Of a stretch of 64,000 nt of DNA, positions 1 to 7,589 are shown in pieces. The DNA is taken from contig NZ_CP085876.1 of NCBI RefSeq assembly GCF_013284245.2, positions 3,579,001 through 3,643,000 of the forward strand, written 5' to 3'. The notes beneath the pieces were generated by a model, which ran no database searches, was not told the DNA's origin, and worked only from the letters and a program-made list of their open reading frames with translations. Made by a program: the position numbers and the translations under genes. The stretch's first letter is position 1. Each line of letters begins with the position of its first letter. Origin of the DNA: Brevibacillus sp. DP1.3A (GTDB lineage Bacteria; Bacillota; Bacilli; Brevibacillales; Brevibacillaceae).

Positions 1-401
1 AGCTTGCGGATTGGAAGCTGATGCCATCCATACTCGGACTTTACTTTACTATTTGCATCATTCTCACGCTCTTTACGTTTACCCTGTACAGTCCAATAGC
101 TGCCGTATTGACCATTTTTCTATGGGGCGCTGCTTCTTTCGCTGTATTTCCAGGGCTGCAAGTGCGTGTGATGAATCTCGCACAGAATGCGCCAGCGCTT
201 GCTTCTACCTCCAGTCATTCTGCCGGAAATCTAGGAAATGCAGCTGGTGCTTTCATTGGCGGATGGGTTATTACTCATCTTCATATTACCTCTCTCCCAT
301 GGGTCGGCGCTATGCTCGTAGCACTGGGTCTGATTTTAGGAATCGCATCCTATATGGCTGAACGCAAGCAGCAACAAAGTGAAAAAGGGTACTCAATTTG
401 A
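1..401 (+). CDS. MFS transporter, C-terminal part (5' end outside window)
   Basis: The reading frame is open from the left edge of the window, so the gene starts upstream. The visible 133 residues contain about four hydrophobic helices and the segment PGLQVRVMNLAQNAP, followed by SSHSAGNLGNAAGAFIGG. This resembles the last third of drug/sugar-efflux permeases of the AraJ/NepI type in the major facilitator superfamily. These are proton-driven 12-helix exporters in the cytoplasmic membrane. The tail after the last helix (AERKQQQSEKGYSI) is hydrophilic, as expected for a cytosolic C-terminus. The stop codon lies inside a hairpin terminator shared with the convergent gene. The substrate cannot be told from this fragment. 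Confidence 0.8.
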   Translation, partial: LADWKLMPSILGLYFTICIILTLFTFTLYSPIAAVLTIFLWGAASFAVFPGLQVRVMNLAQNAPALASTSSHSAGNLGNAAGAFIGGWVITHLHITSLPWVGAMLVALGLILGIASYMAERKQQQSEKGYSI

Positions 402-412
402 GCACCCTTTTT
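382..412. terminator. Bidirectional terminator between convergent genes
   Basis: A 15-bp inverted repeat (arms 382-396 and 398-412, one mismatch) has a run of A on the left and T on the right. It can therefore stop transcription of the MFS gene on the plus strand and of the YczE-like gene on the minus strand. It overlaps the stop codon of the MFS gene. Confidence 0.8.
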
Positions 413-424
413 CTTTTGCGCTGT

Positions 425-1057
425 TTAAGCCGTTCCGTACGGTTTTGCCAGGATTCGCTCCCACATCGGAATAAACTGCTTGATCAGCGGTCCGATCGCA
501 AGGGCCGTCACAAAGGTTCCCACAGAAACGGGTCCACCAAGCAACAAGCCCAACACCATGACCGTGCACTCTATACCGATCCTAACTTTACCGATGCCCC
601 ATCCCATTCGCTCATGCAGAGCTAACATAAAACTATCACGTGGACCGGCTCCCAATCGCGGTGAAATATACATACCCGTGCCGACCGTATAGATGAGCAA
701 TCCGACAACGAACAAAATGGCTCGTTCTATAACGGTTTCTCCTGTAGGAATCCAGTTCAGCCACATGAATAAGTCAATAAACAGTCCGAAGAAAAACATG
801 TTTAAAAACATACCCACGTTAGGCCGGATCTTGCCAATGATGTAGGAAGCGAGAATGATCATGGCTCCCACGATTTGCGACCATATGCCGATGGTCAGTC
901 CAAATGTTTTCTGTAATCCGATATGCAATGTATCCCACGGCGCAACACCTAAATGCGCCTCAATCATCATACCAATGCCAAACGCCATAACCGCCAGTCC
1001 GATCATAAACACACTGTATCGAACTGCAAGCGGATGAAGCTGTAACTTCCTCCACAT
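425..1057 (-). CDS. YczE/YyaS/YitT-family integral membrane protein
   Basis: A 210-residue polytopic membrane protein with about five to six hydrophobic segments. It has conserved-looking Gly-rich motifs LGVAPWDTLHIGL and ISPRLGAGPRDSFMLAL, which form an internal repeat typical of the YczE/YitT group. Function in this family is poorly defined. The B. subtilis member YczE sits by sfp and has been linked to polyketide production, which is established only for that species. The start was placed at 1057 (MWRKLQ) because AGAGGGGGAG lies about eight bases upstream; the longer open frame to 1096 lacks a site of that quality. It lies downstream of the PAS kinase on the same strand with a 107-base gap, so co-transcription is possible. 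Confidence 0.75.
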   Translation of the reverse strand: MWRKLQLHPLAVRYSVFMIGLAVMAFGIGMMIEAHLGVAPWDTLHIGLQKTFGLTIGIWSQIVGAMIILASYIIGKIRPNVGMFLNMFFFGLFIDLFMWLNWIPTGETVIERAILFVVGLLIYTVGTGMYISPRLGAGPRDSFMLALHERMGWGIGKVRIGIECTVMVLGLLLGGPVSVGTFVTALAIGPLIKQFIPMWERILAKPYGTA

Positions 1058-1151
1058 GATTTTCTCCCCCTCTAATAATTCTGGCTTTTTCAGCACACGT
1101 AGGTGGGGATTTGGTGAATGTTACCTTATTGCCAACGATTTGAGTATTCAT
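960..1151 (-). other. Possible short upstream ORF overlapping the YczE-like gene
   Basis: A 63-codon frame beginning MNTQIVGNKV starts 13 bases after the kinase stop codon. It is preceded by AGGAAGGTGATCC, an unusually strong complement to the 16S rRNA tail. It runs out of frame into the start of the YczE-like gene and overlaps its ribosome-binding site. The product matches nothing I know, so it is either a leader/coupling ORF or a chance frame behind a strong site. Confidence 0.25.
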
Positions 1152-1164
1152 TAGGATCACCTTC

Positions 1165-2985
1165 CTAATTCGAAATGGGCAACATGATTTCCACGATGGT
1201 ACCCTTGTTAACCTCACTTGAGATGGTGATGGTGCCTTGATGGTCTTTGATTATTTTATTGCTGATAAGTAAACCTAAGCCTGTTCCTTTTTCTTTCGTG
1301 GTATAAAAAGGTTCACCAAGCCTAGGCAGCAGCTCTTGGGAAATACCACAACCATTATCGGTAAAACGAATCAGCACTTGGTTATTATGAAGGCATGTGG
1401 TTTCTATGCTGATTTCGCCATTCGCCGTGATAGCATCCAGGGAATTCTTCAATATATTGATAAAGACTTGTTTTACATGATTTTCTTCTCCTTTAATCGC
1501 TATCGGTATATGGCTGAATATGGTGTTGATCGAAATGTTGTTGAGATTCGCTTCTGATTCGAGAAACTTTACCACACTTTCAATGAGAGGATGTAAAAGA
1601 ATCCGCTTCACATTCAGAGTTTGCGGTTTGGCCAATACAAGCAGCTCACTCACGATAAAGTTGATGCGATCTAGCTCGGACAACATAATGTCTGTAAAAA
1701 TGACGCCCTCCGATAGCGTTGGCCGCAAGTACTGGATAAAGCCTTTCAATGACGTAAGAGGATTCCTTATTTCATGCGCGATACTTGCAGCCAATTCACC
1801 GATTACGGACAGCTTCTCTGTTCTGCGGAGAAGTTCTTCGTTCTGCTTCCTCTCCGTAATATCACGTGTAACGTTGATAAAGTATTGACTTTCGCCATCC
1901 GAGCTGAAAAAAGGCATTCCTTTTGATTCGAGGTAGATCCATTTCTCGTTTTCCACTTTGTATCGATACTCACATGTAATAGGTATATCGAATTGAAGCA
2001 TAGTGGAAAATCGCTCAAAGACGAGTGATGCATCTTCTGGATGAATGTTTTCAATGATAATTTGGTTCGTACCTAATTTCTTCAGATGTGAAGGTGAACC
2101 ATACGATACGTGACCGTTCTTATCAATCACGGATATGAAGTCTGCTGTGTGTTCGGCAATGAATCTATACTGTTCCTCGCTCTTGCGCAAAGCTTCTTCA
2201 GACTGTTTTCGCTCGGTGATACTGCGTGAAACGAATAGAAAGCTATCAACCTCTTTGTTCTCAGACATGATCGGAACACAACGCGACTCCCAGTACACCC
2301 ACGATCCATTTTTATGGCGTATTCTGATCTCCATTTGTACATTTTGGGGATTCGTGGAGAGTAAGGAACGCAGGTCTTTCACGATTTTCACATCATCGGG
2401 GTGAATGAGATCAAAACTATTCGTTTGCAGAAATTCATCCGGTGTGTATCCCAAATGGTGCTCGATAGAAGGAGATACAAAAAGATTATTCATGTGTACA
2501 TCATGTTGACAAATAACATCGCTTGTATTTTCTACGAGGATACGGTACTTTGCCTCGCTTGTCATGAGAGCCTCTTCCGCCATTTTGCGGTCCGTAATAT
2601 CTCTTGCGATGACGGAAGTGCCTATGATCGTTCCTTCTGTATCTCTTATAGGGGAAGCTGTTAGACCAACCTGCACGATCTGGCCATTTTTTCGTTGACG
2701 CACGGTCTCATATCCCGTAATATTTTTCCCTTCATATTTAACCTCGTGGAAAATTTCCTTTGTCTCGTCAATAAGATCTTCAGGTACGAGACAGTACGGG
2801 TCATTCCGGAGGTCTTGATACGTCCAACCATAGATTTTTTCAAAAGCACTATTCACAAAAAGTATTTTACCCTGCATGTCCCTAACTGAAATCGCGTCCG
2901 TAGTCGTTTCAACAAGTGACTGAAGCAGCTCTTTCATGTTGAACTGTTCTTGTCTAAGGTCGATTCTCTGAGCTTCTTTATCCAT
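1165..2985 (-). CDS. Triple-PAS sensor histidine kinase
   Basis: A 606-residue kinase without membrane segments. Three PAS/PAC units are visible at about residues 15-130, 140-260 and 265-380, each ending in a DITDRK/SITERK/DITERK linker. A HisKA domain follows with the phospho-acceptor in HEIRNPL (about residue 400). The HATPase domain has the N box (NILKNSLDAI), G1 (DNGCGI) and G2 (GTGLGL). The soluble PAS-only layout resembles sporulation kinases such as KinA/KinE, which feed the Spo0F phosphorelay. No response regulator is adjacent, so this is an orphan kinase, consistent with that role but not proof of it. AAGGAAGG precedes the start codon. The neighbouring cupin gene upstream has its own terminator, so the kinase probably has its own promoter. 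Confidence 0.9.
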   Translation of the reverse strand: MDKEAQRIDLRQEQFNMKELLQSLVETTTDAISVRDMQGKILFVNSAFEKIYGWTYQDLRNDPYCLVPEDLIDETKEIFHEVKYEGKNITGYETVRQRKNGQIVQVGLTASPIRDTEGTIIGTSVIARDITDRKMAEEALMTSEAKYRILVENTSDVICQHDVHMNNLFVSPSIEHHLGYTPDEFLQTNSFDLIHPDDVKIVKDLRSLLSTNPQNVQMEIRIRHKNGSWVYWESRCVPIMSENKEVDSFLFVSRSITERKQSEEALRKSEEQYRFIAEHTADFISVIDKNGHVSYGSPSHLKKLGTNQIIIENIHPEDASLVFERFSTMLQFDIPITCEYRYKVENEKWIYLESKGMPFFSSDGESQYFINVTRDITERKQNEELLRRTEKLSVIGELAASIAHEIRNPLTSLKGFIQYLRPTLSEGVIFTDIMLSELDRINFIVSELLVLAKPQTLNVKRILLHPLIESVVKFLESEANLNNISINTIFSHIPIAIKGEENHVKQVFINILKNSLDAITANGEISIETTCLHNNQVLIRFTDNGCGISQELLPRLGEPFYTTKEKGTGLGLLISNKIIKDHQGTITISSEVNKGTIVEIMLPISN

Positions 2986-3073
2986 AGGTTTATACCTTCC
3001 TTAAACGAAGATTGTGAATAATGATAATATTCTATGCTTGTTGAAAATATCCTTGGGAAAATATCTATCCCAC

Positions 3074-3105
3074 TAAAAAAATCCCGCCCCTTAAAAAGGA
3101 GCGGC
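3074..3105 (-). terminator. Rho-independent terminator downstream of the cupin gene
   Basis: Read on the minus strand, the stem CCGCTCC / GGGGCGG is followed by a run of seven T. It lies between the cupin gene (ends 3172) and the kinase start (2985). Confidence 0.75.
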
Positions 3106-3171
3106 ATAACTTCCCCTATTTTTTTTAGTCACTCCCTCGATGTCCGGCACCATTTCCTATCAACTCGATTC

Positions 3172-3741
3172 TTATTGAGTGCTTTGCTCAGAAGCCATGG
3201 CACTGGCTTTCGTCTCATGAACGGTGCCAAAAGGATGATGAGGTGGCGCGTAGATGGAATATACTTTAAGCGGCGTATTACCCGTATTGATAACATTGTG
3301 CCATTTGCCCGCAGGGACCATGATGGCATCGTTATCATTTACTCTTTGTTCAAAATCTAAATGATCTTGTCGATCCCCCATCCGAACAAGTCCTTGGCCT
3401 TCTTCCACTCGGATGAATTGATCCGTATCCGGATGATTTTCTAAACCGATGTCGTCTCCAACATTTATACTCATTAGCGTCACCTGCAAGTGCTTCCCTG
3501 TCCATAATGCCGTACGGAATGTGTTGTTTTGCTTTGTGGCTTGCTCAATATTCACGACAAATGGCTTTGGTCCATAATCTCTCAATTCGATGGTATTCTG
3601 ATCACGATTCCAGTATCGATTTCCATTCGCATGGCTCCAGCTGTAATAATGAGGACTCCACCCATAGTGAAAATGGTTGTTATTCCATCCGGCAAGCACA
3701 GGATAATACCATTGATAGTAATGGTAAGAATTGTTGTACAT
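3172..3741 (-). CDS. Cupin-domain protein with Tyr/Trp/His/Asn-rich N-terminus
   Basis: A 189-residue protein with two parts. The first 55 residues are packed with Tyr, Trp, His and Asn (for example HYYQWYYPV and NNNHFHYGW), a composition often seen in spore coat or surface proteins. Residues about 65-170 form a single cupin barrel with metal-binding motif residues ENHPDTDQFIRVEEG and PAGKWHNVINTG. Cupins of this mannose-6-phosphate-isomerase-like type bind a metal through His and Glu; the substrate is unknown. AGGAG sits eight bases before the ATG. The spore-coat idea rests on composition only. Confidence 0.75.
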   Translation of the reverse strand: MYNNSYHYYQWYYPVLAGWNNNHFHYGWSPHYYSWSHANGNRYWNRDQNTIELRDYGPKPFVVNIEQATKQNNTFRTALWTGKHLQVTLMSINVGDDIGLENHPDTDQFIRVEEGQGLVRMGDRQDHLDFEQRVNDNDAIMVPAGKWHNVINTGNTPLKVYSIYAPPHHPFGTVHETKASAMASEQSTQ

Positions 3742-3790
3742 CTCAATCTCCTCTCCAGTGTAAAGGATTTACCCTTTAGCCTATGTGGCT

Positions 3791-3804
3791 ACCTGATGTC
3801 AGGT
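3791..3804. promoter_or_regulatory. 14-bp palindrome upstream of the cupin gene
   Basis: ACCTGA-TG-TCAGGT lies 50 bases upstream of the cupin start codon, in the gap after the MOSC gene. No T-run follows on either strand, so an operator is more likely than a terminator. The regulator is unknown. Confidence 0.3.
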
Positions 3805-3840
3805 AACTATTCTGAAGAGCAAATATTTACATACCTGTAG

Positions 3841-4524
3841 CTATGATTGGTTGCCTGTCAGCCTTTCGCGCGTATCAATTTCTATGCCGGATAATCGTTT
3901 GGTAAAGGTCGCTCGCCAATTGGAGGACAGCTCGTCTACTTCCAACAGCTTTTTCATGCCGTCGATATTCTCTTTTTCTTGATGCATGATTCGGTTTGCA
4001 TAAGAGACCGTTATCGCTTTTGGATGACATGAGAGTCTTATCAATCCATCCGTATAAGATACAAGCCCTTCTTTTAGCACGCGAAAATAAAAGCCAGTAT
4101 AGCCGGTCTCTTGGACCCTAACCAACATTTCGGGCACACCGTAACGCACGGATAATTTATAACAAGGCTGTCTCGGTTGACTGACCTGTACGATCGCTCC
4201 CCCTAGCTGAAAGGTATCGCCGATGCATACGTCCGTCTCAACTAATCCCCGAATCGTCAGATTTTCTCCGAAGGCACCGATTGCCAGCTCTCTCTGTAAT
4301 TCAGCTTCCCAGAATGGGTAGTGTTCATACGGATAGACGCATACGGCCTTCTCCTTGCCCCCATGGTGGACCAGATCTGCCTGTCCATCTCCCTCGAAAT
4401 TCAAAAAGGATAGATATAGAGCTTTTGTTGCAGGGCTTTTGAAAATGCTGGTAGAAACCTCTTTGTTTTGATACTGTACTTGTTTGGGTTTACCTACATT
4501 CAGTGAAATGATTTCGATATCCAC
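3841..4524 (-). CDS. MOSC-domain protein (YiiM-like)
   Basis: A 227-residue MOSC protein. Diagnostic segments are VHHGGKEKAVCVYPYEHY, GAFGENLTIRG and the Cys-containing QPRQPCYKL. In this family the Cys ligates the molybdenum cofactor. The C-terminal about 60 residues match the helical extension seen in the YiiM subgroup, whose E. coli member reduces N-hydroxylated compounds such as 6-hydroxylaminopurine. The start is GTG, with GAGGTGATC eight bases upstream. The gene is divergent from the LysR regulator with 103 bases between, the classic layout for an activator and its target, so regulation by that LysR protein is a reasonable inference. Confidence 0.85.
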   Translation of the reverse strand: MDIEIISLNVGKPKQVQYQNKEVSTSIFKSPATKALYLSFLNFEGDGQADLVHHGGKEKAVCVYPYEHYPFWEAELQRELAIGAFGENLTIRGLVETDVCIGDTFQLGGAIVQVSQPRQPCYKLSVRYGVPEMLVRVQETGYTGFYFRVLKEGLVSYTDGLIRLSCHPKAITVSYANRIMHQEKENIDGMKKLLEVDELSSNWRATFTKRLSGIEIDTRERLTGNQS

Positions 4525-4580
4525 AAGCGATCACCTCATTCTTTTATTCATACAAATCCATAATGGTTTGTTCTATAATG

Positions 4581-4595
4581 ATAGGAAAAACCTAT
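4581..4595. promoter_or_regulatory. LysR-type operator ATAGG-N5-CCTAT
   Basis: A perfect inverted repeat ATAGG-AAAAA-CCTAT lies in the divergent gap between the MOSC and LysR genes. It contains the T-N11-A core typical of LysR-family sites. A second copy of the same arms occurs at 5591-5607. Confidence 0.6.
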
Positions 4596-4627
4596 TGTTC
4601 GATCATAAATCGCCGGAGGGATAGTCG

Positions 4628-5524
4628 TTGGAGCTCAAGCAATTAGAATACTTTATGGCACTGTGCCAAGAGTTGAATTTTACTCGCGCAGCCGAGAAAT
4701 TGGGCATTGCGCAGCCTTCACTCAGTCAGCAAATCCGCCTGCTTGAGCATGAAATCGGTATGCCCTTGTTTGATCGCGTCGGCAAACGAACGGTTATGAC
4801 GGAAGCAGGAAAAACATTGCTTCACCATAGCTATAATGTGTTTCATGAGTTGTCACAGGCACGTGCAGCGATTAGTGAGCTGCAAGGCTTAAGCAGAGGC
4901 GCATTAAAAATTGGCGTACTGCTGACAGTTGTCAATTACTTGCTCCCGCCTACTGTTATCGAGTTTCACCAGCGTTATCCGAAGGTTGAATTGTCTATTT
5001 TTGGGTTGAGAACCGGTGATATTTATGAAGGTCTTCTGAAAAACGAACTCGATCTCGGCATTGTTTTTTTGCCTATGGAGCATGACGATCTAGAAACCAT
5101 TCCGCTCTATACAGAAAATCTGGCCCTAGGCGTACCTGTGGATCATCCGATCGCAAAGGAACCGTTTGTTTCGCTTGCGATTTTGAAAGAAACCCCCTCC
5201 ATTTTATTGCCCAACACGTACTTTTTGCGTCAGTTGATTGATGAAAAGTGTCAGGAGCTGGGCTTCGCGCCACAGCCTGTTTTGGAGATGACCACAATGG
5301 AATCGATTACGAATATGGTCGGGCAAGGTGTTGGTGTCACGGTACTTTCGAAAGGCTACCTCGACTATATCGATGATAAACGGATTCGAACGATTCCGAT
5401 CCAACAGCCCACTATCACGGCGCAAATCGGTATCGTTTACCGGAAAAACAAGTATTTGTGTGCAGCAAGCCGAGTCTTTATGGAGCAGTTAATTGCCACG
5501 GTAAAACACGATGATGTTCGATGA
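4628..5524 (+). CDS. LysR-family transcriptional regulator
   Basis: A 298-residue regulator. Residues 1-60 are the winged helix-turn-helix (MELKQLEYFMALCQELNFTR, AAEKLGIAQPSLSQQIRLLE). Residues about 90-290 are the two-lobed effector-binding domain. LysR proteins bind DNA as tetramers and usually activate a divergent gene in response to a small molecule; here that would be the MOSC gene. The start codon is TTG, supported by GGAGGG seven bases upstream. The effector cannot be predicted. Confidence 0.9.
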   Translation: MELKQLEYFMALCQELNFTRAAEKLGIAQPSLSQQIRLLEHEIGMPLFDRVGKRTVMTEAGKTLLHHSYNVFHELSQARAAISELQGLSRGALKIGVLLTVVNYLLPPTVIEFHQRYPKVELSIFGLRTGDIYEGLLKNELDLGIVFLPMEHDDLETIPLYTENLALGVPVDHPIAKEPFVSLAILKETPSILLPNTYFLRQLIDEKCQELGFAPQPVLEMTTMESITNMVGQGVGVTVLSKGYLDYIDDKRIRTIPIQQPTITAQIGIVYRKNKYLCAASRVFMEQLIATVKHDDVR

Positions 5525-5590
5525 TGCCAGAGTCAAGATCAGTTTATGACGAGGCAAATCATTGTTCAATAGCAGCGTTGTTATCATTTC

Positions 5591-5607
5591 GATAGGTATT
5601 GCCTATC
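5591..5607. promoter_or_regulatory. Second ATAGG-N5-CCTAT operator, orphan
   Basis: GATAGG-TATTG-CCTATC has the same arms and spacing as the site in the MOSC/LysR gap. It lies between the 3' ends of the convergent LysR and MarR genes, where no downstream gene explains it. Confidence 0.45.
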
Positions 5608-5612
5608 ATTAT

Positions 5613-6227
5613 TTAGTTATTCCCAGTGGAAATATGCTCGGGGCATTCTTTCAAGGATGCTTCATGCGTGAGGTACTTTTCAATGAACGCGCAATAATGA
5701 GGTGTATGGGAATCACCTGTATTCGACCGAAAATGAATGCAGCCTAGACAGGGCTCCGCTACAACGAGATGACCACGTCTTTGCATCGCTGTTATCACGG
5801 AGCTGAGCCCGATCTCGAAATCTTCCAGTATGTCATCCGGAATAGAATGAAGGGCTTCCTCCAGTGTGTACCCCCATTTTTCAAGGCTCGATGCTGCTTC
5901 TTTTCCCTTTGCAGTCAATTGAAGCAGCGTCACTCGTCGATCTTCTTTTTTAGGTACTTTCGTCATGTGTCCTTTCGTTACGAGTCCATTGATGATCTTA
6001 ACAGCTGTCACATGCGTCGTTCCGATTGCCTTGGCAAAGTTACCAATGGAAGCCACGTCGCTTCTCGTATACAAAGCGAACAGTAACGCCTGAATTTGTA
6101 CGGGTGACAGTCCCTGTTCATCACTCTCTGCCTGGGTCACCTTTTTAATCGCTTGGGACATTCGAAATAGAGCCATCATGATACGAGCTGAGCGATTTTC
6201 CTTACGTTGTTGGGGATCAAACATCAT
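5613..6227 (-). CDS. MarR-family regulator with C-terminal four-Cys motif
   Basis: A 204-residue protein, about 60 residues longer than a usual MarR. Residues about 15-150 hold the winged helix (AKAIGTTHVTAVKIINGLVT) and wing (KKEDRRVTLLQLT). The extra C-terminus carries Cys160, Cys163, Cys179 and Cys195 in the pattern CLGC...HYC...CPEH, which could bind zinc or an iron-sulfur cluster or sense thiols. The thioredoxin-like gene lies directly upstream but has its own terminator. A short palindrome at 6262-6276 may be its own operator. Ligand and targets are unknown. Confidence 0.85.
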   Translation of the reverse strand: MMFDPQQRKENRSARIMMALFRMSQAIKKVTQAESDEQGLSPVQIQALLFALYTRSDVASIGNFAKAIGTTHVTAVKIINGLVTKGHMTKVPKKEDRRVTLLQLTAKGKEAASSLEKWGYTLEEALHSIPDDILEDFEIGLSSVITAMQRRGHLVVAEPCLGCIHFRSNTGDSHTPHYCAFIEKYLTHEASLKECPEHISTGNN

Positions 6228-6261
6228 GATCGTATCTTACCTTCCCTGTTCCATTCTTCTA

Positions 6262-6276
6262 TCCATTGTAAATGGA
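6262..6276. promoter_or_regulatory. Palindrome upstream of the MarR gene
   Basis: TCCATT-GTA-AATGGA lies 36-50 bases upstream of the MarR start codon. The size and position fit an autoregulatory MarR operator; this is inference. Confidence 0.35.
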
Positions 6277-6300
6277 AACATGGTCGTGTAAAAGCATAGG

Positions 6301-6333
6301 AAAAAGGAGGCGCCTCAAAAGCACCTCCTTTTC
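6301..6333 (-). terminator. Terminator of the thioredoxin-like gene
   Basis: The GGAGG-based stem with flanking A and T runs (arms 6306-6312 and 6321-6328) follows the stop codon of the 79-residue thioredoxin-like gene and precedes the MarR gene. Confidence 0.75.
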
Positions 6334-6337
6334 TCAT

Positions 6338-6577
6338 TTAGCCGTTTTTCACATCTTCCAAGCTTGCACCAAAGTTAATGTGGTAGACGTTCCCGCCAAT
6401 CACGAGAGCAGGAACTGATTGAATACCAGCCTTCTCTGCATCCTCAAGGCGATTCCGCTCTGTACCAAGGTGGACAATTTCAATATCGATTTTTGTTTGA
6501 TCCAGGTAATCAAGGACGACTTGCTCCGCATCTACACATACTGGGCACCCTGCATGATAAAAAATGGCTTTTAACAT
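6338..6577 (-). CDS. Small thioredoxin/glutaredoxin-like protein
   Basis: A 79-residue thioredoxin-fold protein. The redox motif CPVC is at residues 11-14 (YHAGCPVC), and the cis-Pro loop is visible as QSVPALVI. There is no signal peptide, so it acts in the cytosol. The size and motif fit glutaredoxin-like proteins that pass electrons to small acceptors. It is a single-gene unit ending in a clear terminator, with the MarR gene next on the same strand. Confidence 0.85.
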   Translation of the reverse strand: MLKAIFYHAGCPVCVDAEQVVLDYLDQTKIDIEIVHLGTERNRLEDAEKAGIQSVPALVIGGNVYHINFGASLEDVKNG

Positions 6578-6662
6578 TTGAAATCAGCTCCTATCGATTT
6601 TATGTAGCATTGCTACGTATTTGATTATAGGAGTGACCATCTTTTGGAACAATTACAAATTG

Positions 6663-6679
6663 CCTATGATTATCATAGG
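6663..6679. promoter_or_regulatory. Perfect 17-bp palindrome upstream of the thioredoxin-like gene
   Basis: CCTATGAT-T-ATCATAGG lies 86-102 bases upstream of the thioredoxin-like gene and just after the end of the bacteriocin operon. Its left flank (ATTGCCTAT-ATTAT) matches the flank of the orphan LysR-like site at 5591-5607, suggesting a shared regulator. No T-run follows, so it is not an obvious terminator. Confidence 0.45.
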
Positions 6680-6714
6680 GAATCACGATGATTGAACATA
6701 TTAGTGGAATTGTA

Positions 6715-7107
6715 TTATATATCTTTCACTCTTACATTATACGAATACATTGCAGTTGCCCTATCTTCTACAAAAAGTATGGCTTTATAGTAGCCTGCCA
6801 TTGTCATAGTAATGGACAAGTCCGCCCAAGTGTCTACACCTGGTACTTGGTCTTTTTGACGTTGGTTGTACACATGCATCTTTCCAGTATAAGCAACTAG
6901 ATCTTCCTCGTCGTAGACATTAATACCAATGTTGATCATTTCATCCGATTGGATATTTTGTAATTTCACAAAGAATGACAGCTTAGACACAAAAGGCAGA
7001 GTTTCCACAGTGAGTGTATTCAGAACCCTCCCTAATTGTAAGGCTTTTGTTCCATCTTCCATTTGCACCATATGTACGTTATCCAGCATTAATAGTTGTG
7101 CTTCCAT
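6715..7107 (-). CDS. Unknown small protein, last gene of the Cys-rich peptide operon
   Basis: A 130-residue soluble protein without Cys, signal peptide or membrane segment. Predicted beta-strands such as KLSFFVKLQNI and YYKAILFVED suggest a beta-sandwich, loosely like DUF6941 proteins, but I do not firmly recognise it. The start at 7107 (MEAQLLML) is chosen because GGGGAG lies nine bases upstream. It overlaps the preceding gene by 29 bases, which supports membership of the same transcript. An immunity or accessory role is possible by position only. Confidence 0.6.
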   Translation of the reverse strand: MEAQLLMLDNVHMVQMEDGTKALQLGRVLNTLTVETLPFVSKLSFFVKLQNIQSDEMINIGINVYDEEDLVAYTGKMHVYNQRQKDQVPGVDTWADLSITMTMAGYYKAILFVEDRATAMYSYNVRVKDI

Positions 7108-7573
7108 TATCGTGATCTCCCCGTTCATGGAATGTCCATTTTCCTTGTCTCTGAATATTGCCCGTGCAATCCACGTTTATAAAATATGGATACATGCTAA
7201 TCCCTAAATATTTCATGATGGCTTGCTCTTCGTCATAGAGTACTTTAGCCTTATCGCTAACTTTTTTTGAAAGAAGATGCGCTTTCCATTTTGGAGCATG
7301 GTAGATCACATACAAGGGAGTAGCTCCGATTGAAGAACTTACTTGTTCTATATAATCGATATTATTTCGATCGGTAAAAGTTAGAAACAAATACGTCGCT
7401 TCTACATTGAACACTGGTTGCATCTGTATATTCGGCTCGTTTATGAAACCCATTTTCTGCAAATGAAGAACATTCTCTCTTTTTAGTATGAGAAGTTGAC
7501 GAACGATCATAATATTGGAGATGGTTAGCGCTAAAATTACTAACCAAATTATCAGTTCTGTAATTTCAAACAA
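7079..7573 (-). CDS. Membrane-anchored thioredoxin-fold protein lacking CxxC (MauD-like)
   Basis: A 164-residue protein with one N-terminal membrane anchor (about residues 6-28) and an outward thioredoxin-like domain. The segment where TlpA/MauD proteins carry CxxC reads FLTFTDRNNIDYIEQV, without cysteines. The cis-Pro region (GISMYPYFINVD) is still recognisable. The only Cys is in the late NVDCTGN segment. In methylamine-utilisation loci a MauD-type anchored thioredoxin acts next to MauE; here the same pairing is seen, but with a redox-dead copy, so a scaffold or chaperone role is possible. The start is 16 bases from the end of the MauE-like gene. Confidence 0.6.
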   Translation of the reverse strand: MFEITELIIWLVILALTISNIMIVRQLLILKRENVLHLQKMGFINEPNIQMQPVFNVEATYLFLTFTDRNNIDYIEQVSSSIGATPLYVIYHAPKWKAHLLSKKVSDKAKVLYDEEQAIMKYLGISMYPYFINVDCTGNIQRQGKWTFHERGDHDNGSTTINAG

Positions 7574-7589
7574 TTGGCTCCCTCATTTC

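Noticed and set aside
5562-5747. Plus-strand ORF of 61 codons after the orphan LysR-like site
   Set aside because: It runs antisense to the MarR 3' end, has no clear ribosome-binding site and shows no recognisable protein features, though it lies suspiciously near the operator.
6663-6679. Fur box reading of the CCTATGAT-T-ATCATAGG palindrome
   Set aside because: It shares TGAT/ATCA with Fur sites but the outer arms and spacing do not match the 19-bp consensus seen at 16965 and 18773.
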